This document shows positions 17,975 to 26,216 of a stretch of 64,000 bases of DNA, one piece after another. The DNA is taken from assembly GCA_963743325.1 (NCBI GenBank), contig CAVUOZ010000008.1:434001-498000 (forward strand), given 5' to 3'. A program made the translations under genes and the position numbers. Source of the DNA: DATFVA01 sp963743325. Its GTDB lineage: Bacteria > Bacteroidota > Ignavibacteria > Ignavibacteriales > Ignavibacteriaceae. Every line of letters starts with the position of its first letter. Position 1 is the stretch's first letter. Below the pieces are notes generated by a model that did no database searches, was not told the DNA's origin, and worked only from the letters and a program-made list of their open reading frames with translations.

Positions 17975-18430
17975 TTAATTTTCATCCTCAATTTGTGAAG
18001 GTTTTATCTTTCCGCTTTCAAGTCCGATAATTGTATCAAATGCCTCCCCGATCACACCCTGTGCTTCACTTACAAAAACAGGTGATAGAATAAGATCTTC
18101 TTTCCAAATTCTTAAAAATCCCCCGATAAGATTTCTGTCGGGGTTTATCATTATCTCCCACTGCTTTGTGGTTTTCTCATTACCCGGCCTCCCTTTTGAG
18201 TACTCATAAGCAAATCTCAGCTCTCTTTTGAGTGAATCGACCTCATTTGCGTGCCCGGAATAACCTTCGGTGGCTTTATTCATAAGATCAAGCGATTCCA
18301 ATTTCAACCTGACAGCCTGTGTATATGCATTTTCGCTGTAAGATGGTATCGGGGTGCACGATTGAAATATTAAAAAATTAAGGAGAAGAGGAGAAAGACA
18401 GAGTACTTTAAATAAATTATTGACCGTCAT
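17975..18430 (-). CDS. Small lipoprotein of unknown function
   Basis: The signal peptide ends in a lipobox (LIFQSC, Cys25) and the mature part is about 125 residues, mostly helical (SYSENAYTQAVRLKLESLDLMNKA ... SKGRPGNEKTTKQWEIM). It is the first gene of a two-gene operon with the 108-residue helical protein. No clear ribosome-binding site precedes the ATG. No catalytic motif is visible and the role is unknown. Confidence 0.65.
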   Translation of the reverse strand: MTVNNLFKVLCLSPLLLNFLIFQSCTPIPSYSENAYTQAVRLKLESLDLMNKATEGYSGHANEVDSLKRELRFAYEYSKGRPGNEKTTKQWEIMINPDRNLIGGFLRIWKEDLILSPVFVSEAQGVIGEAFDTIIGLESGKIKPSQIEDEN

Positions 18431-18568
18431 TTATAGTTTTCAAAATTGATTAATTTGTCTGTTAGGCAAATTTCAAAATAATAGTCCAAATGTCAATCAG
18501 CTTAAAAATTATTTTCTTTACCCGGCTAAAAACGGATTTAAAACTTTATTTGCAATTCCGGGATTGTT

Positions 18569-19006
18569 TTATCTATCCTGGTGATTTTTCATGTAATAAT
18601 CGAGCGAAAAATTACCTGAGCCGTAAAAGATGAAGAATATTAAAAGAGCAAGTGTGATTATTGAAAAACCCAGCTCGCTGTTAATTGATGTGAATCCCCG
18701 CGGAAGGTTTACAAAGAAAACTGCACCTATCAGAACCGGGATTTGAAACACAACTGCCCACCGGGTAATTAACCCTGCTGCAATAAGCAATCCGCCGCCT
18801 AAATGAAAGAGGATAACATAAACCGATGTGATGAAAATAAGGAAATCAAGGTGGTGGTTAACGAGCAGCCATTCAATCTGTTCGCGGTGACTGATAAATG
18901 TAGCCCCTTTTGCTATTAAAAATATTCCCAGGATCATCCTGAGAAAATCAATCCAGACAGGATGGTGGTTTTCCGACCATTTTTCGATTGCTGAAAGTGT
19001 GCTCAT
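18569..19006 (-). CDS. DoxX-family membrane protein
   Basis: The 145-residue protein has four predicted helices in the DoxX/SURF4-like arrangement, with HPVWIDFLRMILGIFLIAKG in helix 1, GGGLLIAAGLITRWAVVFQIPVLIG in the middle and a C-terminal YGSG after the last helix. GGGAGA precedes the ATG. It is a paralogue of the next gene (19090-19530), 83 bases away on the same strand, and the pair probably arose by tandem duplication. DoxX proteins are linked to quinone-related redox or oxidative-stress functions, with no clear biochemical role here. Confidence 0.8.
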   Translation of the reverse strand: MSTLSAIEKWSENHHPVWIDFLRMILGIFLIAKGATFISHREQIEWLLVNHHLDFLIFITSVYVILFHLGGGLLIAAGLITRWAVVFQIPVLIGAVFFVNLPRGFTSINSELGFSIITLALLIFFIFYGSGNFSLDYYMKNHQDR

Positions 19007-19089
19007 TTTATCTCCCGGGTTATTCCGGCACTAAGATAACTAAGTTGATTACCCCGGGAGGTAAATTACAGCACACCGGAATTATTCCT

Positions 19090-19530
19090 TCAGGTTTCCT
19101 TCGTTTTACTCAAAAGATTATCTACCGATATCTTCCCTGATCCGTATACCAGGTAGAAAATCAGCAGACCCAGGATAAGAATCGAATAGATCAGATCCGA
19201 GTTGAGCGCAAATAAACCCTTGTGATAATCAATGAAAATTATAGTTGCAATAAGAATCGGAATCTGGAAGAGAACAATTACCCGGGTAAGAAGTCCTATT
19301 GCTACAAGCAGTCCTCCTGCAATATAAAAAACAAGCACATACTGGGAAGTTACAAGGAATGAAAAAACATCGATATTGCTCATTTCCATGTTTAGAATAA
19401 CCTGCTCACGGTTAATTATCAGGCTGATGCCTTTCAGGAGTAAAATAATACCCAGAAGCATACGGAGGTAATCGATCCATTTTGGATGGTGCCGGTCGGC
19501 CCAGCTTTCTATCTGAAGAGTCCAGTTCAT
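19090..19530 (-). CDS. DoxX-family membrane protein, paralogue of the downstream gene
   Basis: Four predicted membrane helices with the same landmarks as its neighbour: HHPKWIDYLRMLLGIILLLKG, GGLLVAIGLLTRVIVLFQIPILI and YGSGKIS. The aligned positions and lengths (146 versus 145 residues) show recent common descent. A very strong GGGGAGGAG ribosome-binding site precedes the ATG. Both genes read the same way and are likely one transcript. Divergence within the loops suggests the two copies are not redundant. Confidence 0.8.
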   Translation of the reverse strand: MNWTLQIESWADRHHPKWIDYLRMLLGIILLLKGISLIINREQVILNMEMSNIDVFSFLVTSQYVLVFYIAGGLLVAIGLLTRVIVLFQIPILIATIIFIDYHKGLFALNSDLIYSILILGLLIFYLVYGSGKISVDNLLSKTKET

Positions 19531-19641
19531 AATCTCCTCCCCGCAATAAATTGGCTGTGAAATTAATAACTAATCATTTCACGTAATAAGAATCTAATTA
19601 TTTATTAATGAATAAGAAAGAAGAAAATGAAGACTTTGCGA

Positions 19642-20805
19642 TTAACCTTTGATCGAATTCCATAATGACTTTTTGCCGCAACCCAGCTGCTCCCACCATC
19701 TCAGTAACATACCACTATCCCCGTTTTTTATTCCTTCATAGGTTACTCCCCAGGGCGGAGGAACCAGTTCTGCCAGTTTATCATATATTAATTGTACATC
19801 ATCAGGTCTGGCATCCTTCAGCAAGTACCACAAACTTAGCGCATCTTTCAACCCGGCATTTTCTATAACGGTTTCCAGGTCATTGTGACTACCGTTTCCG
19901 AAATCGTATCTTAATAAAGCTGCTTTAAATACAGCCGATGCATTTAAAAAATAAGGTGTTCCCGGATTCCTGTTTTTCATAGTTTCACAAACAGCTCCTG
20001 CCGGTACGATCTCCTTATCACTGCCTGACTTGATGACAACATTCCCGTTTATAACCTTCAGGATTGATGAGCCGCTCTTATCAACTTCAATTGTATAGCT
20101 GCCGCCCGCATCAATAACATAAGCAGACGGGATAATCACCGAGAAAACATTTGCCGGTGCCCATGTCCTTGTATGGATTTTACCGAGTTTCAGATAGATC
20201 TTATAATCATTTTCCTTTGTACTGACAAGCTGCACTTCACTTCCGGGATAAACATCCACTTCACCTGCCAATCCCGTATTTAACCTTGCTTTGGAATGAG
20301 AATCTGTTGTCAGCCATTCGCCTGCAGGAAGTATACCTGAATCACCGATCTTTATTCTACCCGCAGCCGGCGAACCTTCCAGGGTTTCAACCTGCCAGAA
20401 AGCAGGCTGGGTTTTTGAAAAATAAAGGACGGAAATCAGGATAGCGACCAGGATAGCGCTTAATGGAGCGCCAATAGCAATCCACCTTGAACGAAAAAGC
20501 CTGTTCCTGAATTTTAATTTGTATTGGGGAGTATCCCTTCTTTTCAGCGGTGAATAAAGAATAGCCGGCAGATTAAATTCCGGATCATTCTCATTCATTT
20601 CGGAGATACTTTCCCATAATTCTCCTCCCTGATGAATTTCTTTGCGTAATGTTCCCGATGATTTTAAAATAATTTTTAATTCGCCTGATCTCTTTCTGCA
20701 GTTATGACATTTGTTAAGATGAAGCGAAATCTCATTCCTCATTTCATCGATTAACTTCCCGCCGAGGTAATCATTTAAATAATATTTAACTTCTCTGCAT
20801 TTCAT
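19642..20805 (-). CDS. Zinc-finger anti-sigma factor with FecR domain
   Basis: Residues 1-45 form a zf-HC2 domain (CREVKYYLNDYLGG ... H29, C33, C36 in SLHLNKCHNC), the cytoplasmic sigma-binding module of anti-sigma factors. One membrane helix follows (about 113-133, IGAPLSAILVAILISVLYF). The outer part carries a FecR domain (GEVDVYPGSEVQLVS ... GKIHTRTWAPANVFSVIIPSAY) and a C-terminal helical region. Such proteins hold an ECF sigma factor inactive until an envelope signal arrives. Their sigma gene normally precedes them, but here the upstream 419 bases contain only a small basic ORF, so the partner must be elsewhere or lost. Confidence 0.88.
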   Translation of the reverse strand: MKCREVKYYLNDYLGGKLIDEMRNEISLHLNKCHNCRKRSGELKIILKSSGTLRKEIHQGGELWESISEMNENDPEFNLPAILYSPLKRRDTPQYKLKFRNRLFRSRWIAIGAPLSAILVAILISVLYFSKTQPAFWQVETLEGSPAAGRIKIGDSGILPAGEWLTTDSHSKARLNTGLAGEVDVYPGSEVQLVSTKENDYKIYLKLGKIHTRTWAPANVFSVIIPSAYVIDAGGSYTIEVDKSGSSILKVINGNVVIKSGSDKEIVPAGAVCETMKNRNPGTPYFLNASAVFKAALLRYDFGNGSHNDLETVIENAGLKDALSLWYLLKDARPDDVQLIYDKLAELVPPPWGVTYEGIKNGDSGMLLRWWEQLGCGKKSLWNSIKG

Positions 20806-20810
20806 AGCAA

Positions 20811-20897
20811 TTATTTTCCGGCTTTTGCCCGGTCGAATCTTTTAAAAAGATACCGCAGACGTTTAAGCCTTTTCTTTTTTCCTTTGCCTGAGCGCAT
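20811..20897 (-). CDS. Candidate 28-residue highly basic peptide upstream of the anti-sigma gene
   Basis: A 28-codon ORF ends 5 bases before the start of the FecR/zf-HC2 gene. The product (MRSGKGKKKRLKRLRYLFK...) has over a dozen Lys/Arg residues and would be amphipathic, with an in-frame GTG 18 bases upstream as an alternative start. A GGGA motif 5 bases before the ATG could act as a weak ribosome-binding site. It may be a small coupled peptide, the last remnant of a lost sigma factor gene, or chance. Confidence 0.3.
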   Translation of the reverse strand: MRSGKGKKKRLKRLRYLFKRFDRAKAGK

Positions 20898-21224
20898 AAT
20901 TCCCGGCGGTGTCACTCAAATTATAACAGAAAATTAATGAAGTAAGCGTAATTAATGACACACAGCTTATTTGATTTTATCAGGCCGATAGATTGACATG
21001 AACATAAAATAAAATTACAACTGAAGCAATACATTTACCGTTTGTACAGTCATTATTTTCTTTATCAGTTTTATGTTCCGCATCAAAAAAAATGTCTTGA
21101 TTTAAGATTTGAATTTTGTAATTTCGCAGTCGCAATACTATCAATCCCCTGACAATATAAATACTTAATTAACTTTAAGTTTTACAGGACTAAAACTGTT
21201 TATAATTTAACATGGAGTAGTGTT
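20898..21224. other. Divergent promoter region
   Basis: The spacer separates the anti-sigma gene (minus) from a membrane-protein gene (plus). On the minus strand a TATAAT box lies at 20920-20925, about 23 bases upstream of the small basic ORF, with only a poor -35 element. No gene encoding a sigma factor is present. Confidence 0.4.
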
Positions 21225-21782
21225 ATGAGTCTATATCTGGTTGCTCTTTATCTTCATATTATAGGTGCTGTTGGAATGTTTGCCGGCCTGAGTATCGAAG
21301 GTATGGTATATTCAAATCTGAAAACTGCTGCAACAGTCAAAGAGGTGCTTCCCTGGGGCAGCACAATGATATTAATACGTAAGGTTTTTGCCGTTTCTGT
21401 GATTCTGCTTCTTATCCCCGGTATTTACCTGGTTATTGAATCGTGGGGCTGGAATTCCTGGGTAATTACCGGTTTAATTCTCTTAATTTCACTTTCAGGT
21501 TACGGCAGTGCCACGGGCAGGAAAATAGGTATGGCAATAGGTTCGCTTAAGGGGAGTGAAGAATCTCTCACTGATGAAATTAAAAAGAAGATAGCCGATC
21601 CTTCTATTATGAAGTCATATAAGGTAAAAATCACTATAGCCCTGGGAATTATTTTTATAATGACTATAAAGTCCGACTGGGTCGGAAGCATAGTTACTAT
21701 TGTTGCTGCTTTTGCCTTAGGACTGCTGCTGGGTCTTCCCTTTAAACAAAAAGAAGAAGCTAAAGAGCTGGAATCCGCTTAA
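21225..21782 (+). CDS. DUF2269-like integral membrane protein
   Basis: The 185-residue product has five hydrophobic segments, beginning LVALYLHIIGAVGMFAGLSIEG, a pattern found in predicted small integral membrane proteins (DUF2269/DUF1772-like), with a charged loop SLKGSEESLTDEIKKKIADPS between later helices and a Glu/Lys-rich tail. GGAG precedes the ATG. It is a single gene convergent with DUF488 (14 bases between stops). Function unknown. Confidence 0.7.
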   Translation: MSLYLVALYLHIIGAVGMFAGLSIEGMVYSNLKTAATVKEVLPWGSTMILIRKVFAVSVILLLIPGIYLVIESWGWNSWVITGLILLISLSGYGSATGRKIGMAIGSLKGSEESLTDEIKKKIADPSIMKSYKVKITIALGIIFIMTIKSDWVGSIVTIVAAFALGLLLGLPFKQKEEAKELESA

Positions 21783-21795
21783 CAGAATCAGTATA

Positions 21796-22311
21796 TCAGC
21801 CGTCATAGAATAAATCATTTTGTCTTATTCTGGCCTGTCTGGTATAGGGATGTTCTTCACTTTTGTCTTTATCAAAAATGTGAATTACTTCCCATCCCTG
21901 AAATTTTAAATAATCCGATATAAGGGATCGGTGGCATCTCCACCAGACAGCCTCCGCGCACATGTATACAGTATTAATCTTTCCGGCGAGCGCTGTCAGG
22001 TGGTTAACCCCGTTAAGGAATTTTTCTGAGCTCATGTAATCTGCAAATCCGCGGAAACCGGGATTTTTCCACACGGTATTCTTAGAATCAGGCACCGGTT
22101 TTCTCCTGCCACCCAGTTCACTGATATGTTCATATGAAATTCCTTTTTCCTTAAGGTATTCCGGAAGCCGTTCTTTGTTAAAATGCGGGTACCTGGAGGA
22201 GCCGGGGTAGCTTCGTACATCAGCAAGAATTTTGATATTAAAGGAATTTAATATTTCAATAAAACTTTCTATTTCTCTTGTTGAATGTCCAATGGTCCAG
22301 ATTCTTTTCAT
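21796..22311 (-). CDS. DUF488-family protein
   Basis: The family signatures are clear: IWTIGHSTREIESFIEIL at the start, LADVRSYPGSSRYPHF, ELGGRRKP, and MCAEAVWWRCHRSLISDYL in the second half. The WRCHRS motif holds a conserved cysteine and histidine with an arginine, which suggests a catalytic or nucleic-acid-related site, although the activity of DUF488 proteins is not established. The 171-residue length is typical. It ends 14 bases from the stop of the convergent membrane-protein gene. Confidence 0.88.
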   Translation of the reverse strand: MKRIWTIGHSTREIESFIEILNSFNIKILADVRSYPGSSRYPHFNKERLPEYLKEKGISYEHISELGGRRKPVPDSKNTVWKNPGFRGFADYMSSEKFLNGVNHLTALAGKINTVYMCAEAVWWRCHRSLISDYLKFQGWEVIHIFDKDKSEEHPYTRQARIRQNDLFYDG

Positions 22312-22417
22312 TATAATTAGTTAAATTTTCTATGATTGTTTGTTTTTATATAATATAATTGATTAATGAGATGAAATTTAGGAATTTATCTGTACCAATT
22401 TTTTAAACGAGAGATGT

Positions 22418-23098
22418 ATGTCAAAAATTCTCATTATTGAAGATGAACCAGGTATGAGACTCGGTCTTAATGACAATCTTGAGTTTGAAGGATATGAAGT
22501 TGATCAGGCCCCCGATGGAGAAGCCGGGCTTCAGAAAATACTTGATAATACTTATGATCTTATTCTTCTTGATGTAATGATGCCTAAAATGTCGGGTTTT
22601 GATGTCTGTAAAACTATGAGAAAAAAAGGTATAACCACACCTGTGATTCTGCTTACGGCAAAAGATCAGGAGATCGATAAAGTTCTGGGTCTTGAACTTG
22701 GTGCGGATGATTATGTAACAAAACCCTTTAGTTTACGTGAATTACTTGCACGCATAAAGGCCGTACTGCGTAGAGGAGAAAACCTGAGAGCAGATGATAT
22801 TAAAGTTCAGATAGGTAAAATTGAGGTAAATTTCCAGAACTATACTGCAATGGAAAAAGAAGATAACGTGCAGATGTCACACAAAGAATTTGAAATATTA
22901 AATTATTTATGGAAACACAGGAATAGGACTGTCAGTCGTGACGATCTGCTTCAGAAAATATGGGGTTATGAGGAAAGTCCTACCACACGTACAGTTGATA
23001 ATTTTGTACTTAAACTGAGACAAAAGATAGAAAAAGATCCAAATCATCCCCAGGTTATCATCACAGTACACGGAATCGGGTATAAACTCATCGATTAG
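22418..23098 (+). CDS. OmpR/PhoB-family response regulator (orphan)
   Basis: The receiver domain (residues 1-120) has the acidic pair EDE, phospho-acceptor D52 in LILLDVMMP, T80 in LLTAKD and K102 in TKPF. The winged-helix output domain (about 130-226) has KEFEILNYLWKHRNRTVSRDDLL and ENFVLKLRQKI-like elements ending with HGIGYKLID. It binds DNA as a phosphorylation-dependent activator or repressor. No histidine kinase lies beside it; the next genes encode TPR proteins, so its kinase must be encoded elsewhere. Confidence 0.93.
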   Translation: MSKILIIEDEPGMRLGLNDNLEFEGYEVDQAPDGEAGLQKILDNTYDLILLDVMMPKMSGFDVCKTMRKKGITTPVILLTAKDQEIDKVLGLELGADDYVTKPFSLRELLARIKAVLRRGENLRADDIKVQIGKIEVNFQNYTAMEKEDNVQMSHKEFEILNYLWKHRNRTVSRDDLLQKIWGYEESPTTRTVDNFVLKLRQKIEKDPNHPQVIITVHGIGYKLID

Positions 23099-23238
23099 AT
23101 AAACCTGACATCACTTGTTTATCAATTGTGATTTAGATTATAGGATTTTACGACCCATTTACCTTAATTGTGATAGAAAATTTCCCGTAGGGGAGTTTTT
23201 ACCTTTAATATATGTTTGGCTTTGTGAGGGAGCAAAAA

Positions 23239-23628
23239 ATGCGAATTCGAAAATCTGATGAGATGGAAATAGAAAAGTCTACACGTGAAATTGAGAATAA
23301 TCCGCTTGATTCCCTCGCTTATTACAAAAGAGGGACATTGAGAGCCGAACTCGGCGATTTAGCCGGTGCGAGCCAGGATTTTAAGAAATCCATTGAACTG
23401 GAAATGCAGGAAGCACGGGAATATTTCTCTTTAGGTCTTTCCAAGTATAAAAAGGGAAACCTGAGGGAAGCATCCGCACTTTTTGACAAAGCTATCGCTC
23501 TGGACTGGCGTTTCGCAGAAGCTTATTACCAGCGGGGAAAAATTAAAATTGATCTCGGTAATTATTCTTCAGCGATGGAAGATTTCAGTACGGCAATTAA
23601 ATTAAATAAGGACCTGAAGTTTTCCTGA
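23239..23628 (+). CDS. TPR-repeat protein
   Basis: About 129 residues containing three tetratricopeptide repeats: NNPLDSLAYYKRGTLRAELGDL, EAREYFSLGLSKYKKGNLREAS and FAEAYYQRGKIKIDLGNYSSAM. The frame is open from an ATG at 23212, but GAGGGAG lies 6 bases before the ATG at 23239, so that start is preferred. No signal peptide is present, so it is cytoplasmic. It is related to the next gene and both may be regulated by or interact with the orphan response regulator upstream (inference). Confidence 0.78.
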   Translation: MRIRKSDEMEIEKSTREIENNPLDSLAYYKRGTLRAELGDLAGASQDFKKSIELEMQEAREYFSLGLSKYKKGNLREASALFDKAIALDWRFAEAYYQRGKIKIDLGNYSSAMEDFSTAIKLNKDLKFS

Positions 23629-23806
23629 TCTTTTCCTGCTTTTGTTTCCATGACAATTTTTTACAATTAATTACTATCCACTGACATTTCATTTCAAATA
23701 ATAGTATAATTTTTATCTGGAATTATATCTACCGGATTAATTCTCGCCTTAAAATACTCTTAAAGCCCTCCGGTTCATTGATTATTAATAAATATATGAG
23801 GTAAAG

Positions 23807-24364
23807 ATGGAAAACCAGAAAAGTATGAGGGATTTCAGAATATACAAAGAGGGGAATCCCGGAATAGTCTCAATTTTCAACCTTGAGGGTACAGCGAAAG
23901 CCGATCAGGGAGAACTGGGAGAAGCAGTAATAAATTATTCCAAAGCGATTCAAAACAATCCGAAAGATGCACTTGCTTATTATAACCGCGCTACGATAAA
24001 AGCAGATATGGGCGATTTTACAGGTGCCTCTGAAGATTTTCAGAAATCCGTTGAACTGGACAGGGAGGCTGCAGATGAATTTCTGAAGGAAGGGATAATC
24101 CAGTATAAAAAATTTAATTATCAAAACGCTTTGGAATTATTTTCACGTGCAATTGACTTAAATTCTTCCCGTTGTGAATCGTTTTATTATAGGGGCAGGG
24201 TCAGATCAGATCTGGGTGAATATGGTGAAGCAATCACAGATCTTGATGAAGCAATAAGACTGGATCCGGCGTATAAGCCTGCCTACCTGAACAGGGGAAT
24301 GATCAAAGCAAATCTGGGTGACTACCTTGGCGCCCGGCAGGATATAAGTATTACCGATGAATAA
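23807..24364 (+). CDS. TPR-repeat protein, related to the preceding gene
   Basis: A 185-residue cytoplasmic protein with four TPR units (SIFNLEGTAKADQGELGEAV, ALAYYNRATIKADMGDFTGAS, CESFYYRGRVRSDLGEYGEAI, KPAYLNRGMIKANLGDYLGAR). The repeated 'NRG/YRG xx KADLGDY' phrase shows kinship with the preceding gene. An ATGAGGT element precedes the start. It likely acts as a protein-binding scaffold; partners are unknown. Confidence 0.78.
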   Translation: MENQKSMRDFRIYKEGNPGIVSIFNLEGTAKADQGELGEAVINYSKAIQNNPKDALAYYNRATIKADMGDFTGASEDFQKSVELDREAADEFLKEGIIQYKKFNYQNALELFSRAIDLNSSRCESFYYRGRVRSDLGEYGEAITDLDEAIRLDPAYKPAYLNRGMIKANLGDYLGARQDISITDE

Positions 24365-24538
24365 CTCTGATTTTATGAAATAATGTAATAGTATTCTTTA
24401 TTTTTAATTTTAAGTTCAGGGTCATGACAATTAATTACAATGCTTTACCTTGAGATGACACCTGAGACATATCGATCCTTTAGCTTAACAGTGGAGATTA
24501 GATAAGATAATTCTTCACTAAAACTTAAAGGAGAAAAA

Positions 24539-24931
24539 ATGAAAACTGTTACCGCCCTTGTAGTTCTTTTAGTCATATCATTGAATGCTAACATCGGTCT
24601 TCAGGCCCAGAGCAATAAGTATAAAAATATTACTCAATACTCTATTGAGACTCTTAAGCAGGGAATAAAATCCGATAACCCTGGTTTAAGTAAAAGTTCA
24701 ATATATATGGCCGGTCTGTATAAAATAGATGAAGCGGTTGATGCACTTACTGAACAATTAGCAAAAGAAAAGAATCCGGGTACGAAGATTTTAATAGCTT
24801 TATCCTTATATAATATAGGGAACCCGGATGGTATGGAAGCAGTTAAAGAACTTGCAAAAAGAGACAATGATAAAGAAGTTAAAAGAATGGGCACTGTACT
24901 TTACAGACAGTTTGTTAATGCGGAAGAATAA
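24539..24931 (+). CDS. Exported HEAT-repeat-like protein
   Basis: A signal peptide (cut near LQAQS) is followed by about 100 residues with two helical HEAT-like repeats (SIETLKQGIKSDNPGLSKSSIYMAGLY, EAVDALTEQLAKEKNPGTKILIALSLYNIG, MEAVKELAKRDNDKEVKRMG). The AAAGGAG ribosome-binding site is strong. It should be periplasmic and act by protein contact. The next gene, a lipoprotein, starts 36 bases later and may share its transcript. Confidence 0.72.
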   Translation: MKTVTALVVLLVISLNANIGLQAQSNKYKNITQYSIETLKQGIKSDNPGLSKSSIYMAGLYKIDEAVDALTEQLAKEKNPGTKILIALSLYNIGNPDGMEAVKELAKRDNDKEVKRMGTVLYRQFVNAEE

Positions 24932-24967
24932 TTAACTTCTTCTATAGCGATTGAAACTTTAATTAAT

Positions 24968-26047
24968 ATGTGCATCAGAATAATTAAATCAGTTGTTGTT
25001 GTATCGGTAATTGCAGTGTTGTTAGTATTAACAGGCTGTAATATAGAAGGCACGCAAAATCCGGACAGCTCTGGTCCCAAGGAATGGAAGCAGCTGGTGG
25101 ATCTTAGCGGTGAGTGGAAATTTTCGGTAGGAGATAATCCGAATTGGGCAGATGCTGTTTTTAATGACAATAACTGGGAAAGAATTGCAGTTCCTTCTTC
25201 ATGGGAAAATCAGGGATTTCATGGTTATGATGGTTATGCCTGGTACAGGAATACATTTGATGTTCCCGGGAAATACAGGAATAGTATAATTTATTTATTC
25301 CTTGGATTTATTGATGATGTTGACCAGGTTTTTATTAATGGTAAACAGGTTGGTTATTCAGGCTCCTTTCCTCCGCAGTACAGAACGGCTTATGATATCA
25401 GCAGGAGATATCCTGTACCTTCTGAAGTGCTGAACTTTGACAAAAAGAATACGATTGCAATACGGGTTTATGATTATGAACTTGAAGGCGGAATTCTCAG
25501 AGGGGATATCGGTATTTATACTCCGGAATTTTCAATGCAGAATGGAATTAATCTTACCGGTTTATGGAAATTCAGTACAGGCGATAATCCCGCCTGGAAA
25601 GAAAATAAATTTAATGATAATGAATGGGCAGAACTGATTGTTCCAGGTCACTGGGAAACCCAGGGTTTTCCTGATTACGACGGATTTGCATGGTACCGCA
25701 AATCAGTATTTATTCCTGAAAAATATAAGAATGAAAAGCTTATCCTTGTAATGGGTAAGATTGATGATCTCGACGAAGTATATATCAATGGAAAACTTGT
25801 AGGTGCAACCGGAAATATGAAAGCGAAAGACCTTGCCGACAACTACCTGAAACTCAGAGGCTACTACCTTTCTGCTGATGAACTGAAATATGGAAAACAA
25901 AATCTCATTGCTGTCCGTGTTTATGATGGTTTCGTAGACGGCGGCATTTATGAAGGTCCCGTTACTATTGTTCCGCAGGAAGAATATACAGCATACTGGA
26001 ACAGATTGCGGAATGGTGAAAACATTATCAATAAAATTTTTAACTGA
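24968..26047 (+). CDS. Lipoprotein built of two GH2-type carbohydrate-binding domains
   Basis: After a lipoprotein signal (LLVLTGC, Cys19... N-terminal region MCIRIIKSVVVVSVI) the protein repeats one module twice. Each copy reads DLSGEWKFSVGDNPNWADAVFNDNNWE or NLTGLWKFSTGDNPAWKENKFNDNEWAE in pieces, then PSSWENQGF/PGHWETQGF, YAWYRNTF/FAWYRKSV, DDVDQVFINGK/DDLDEVYINGK and IAIRVYD/IAVRVYD. This is the jelly-roll sugar-binding domain of glycoside hydrolase family 2, without the immunoglobulin-like and TIM-barrel catalytic domains. The protein is therefore likely a surface or periplasmic carbohydrate-binding lipoprotein rather than an enzyme. The ATG has no clear ribosome-binding site. Confidence 0.85.
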   Translation: MCIRIIKSVVVVSVIAVLLVLTGCNIEGTQNPDSSGPKEWKQLVDLSGEWKFSVGDNPNWADAVFNDNNWERIAVPSSWENQGFHGYDGYAWYRNTFDVPGKYRNSIIYLFLGFIDDVDQVFINGKQVGYSGSFPPQYRTAYDISRRYPVPSEVLNFDKKNTIAIRVYDYELEGGILRGDIGIYTPEFSMQNGINLTGLWKFSTGDNPAWKENKFNDNEWAELIVPGHWETQGFPDYDGFAWYRKSVFIPEKYKNEKLILVMGKIDDLDEVYINGKLVGATGNMKAKDLADNYLKLRGYYLSADELKYGKQNLIAVRVYDGFVDGGIYEGPVTIVPQEEYTAYWNRLRNGENIINKIFN

Positions 26048-26216
26048 TACCAGGTTAATATTCTTTTCTCTGCATATCTGTAAAACAAAAACAATCTTTA
26101 CTCTTTTATATATACTTTGTATTTTCCCCGGGAATAAACTGTAAAGGTGTCCTATTCCTTACTTTTGAAAATCATTCTAAACTTCTATTTATAACTTTAA
26201 TCTGAAAGGGTCATCA

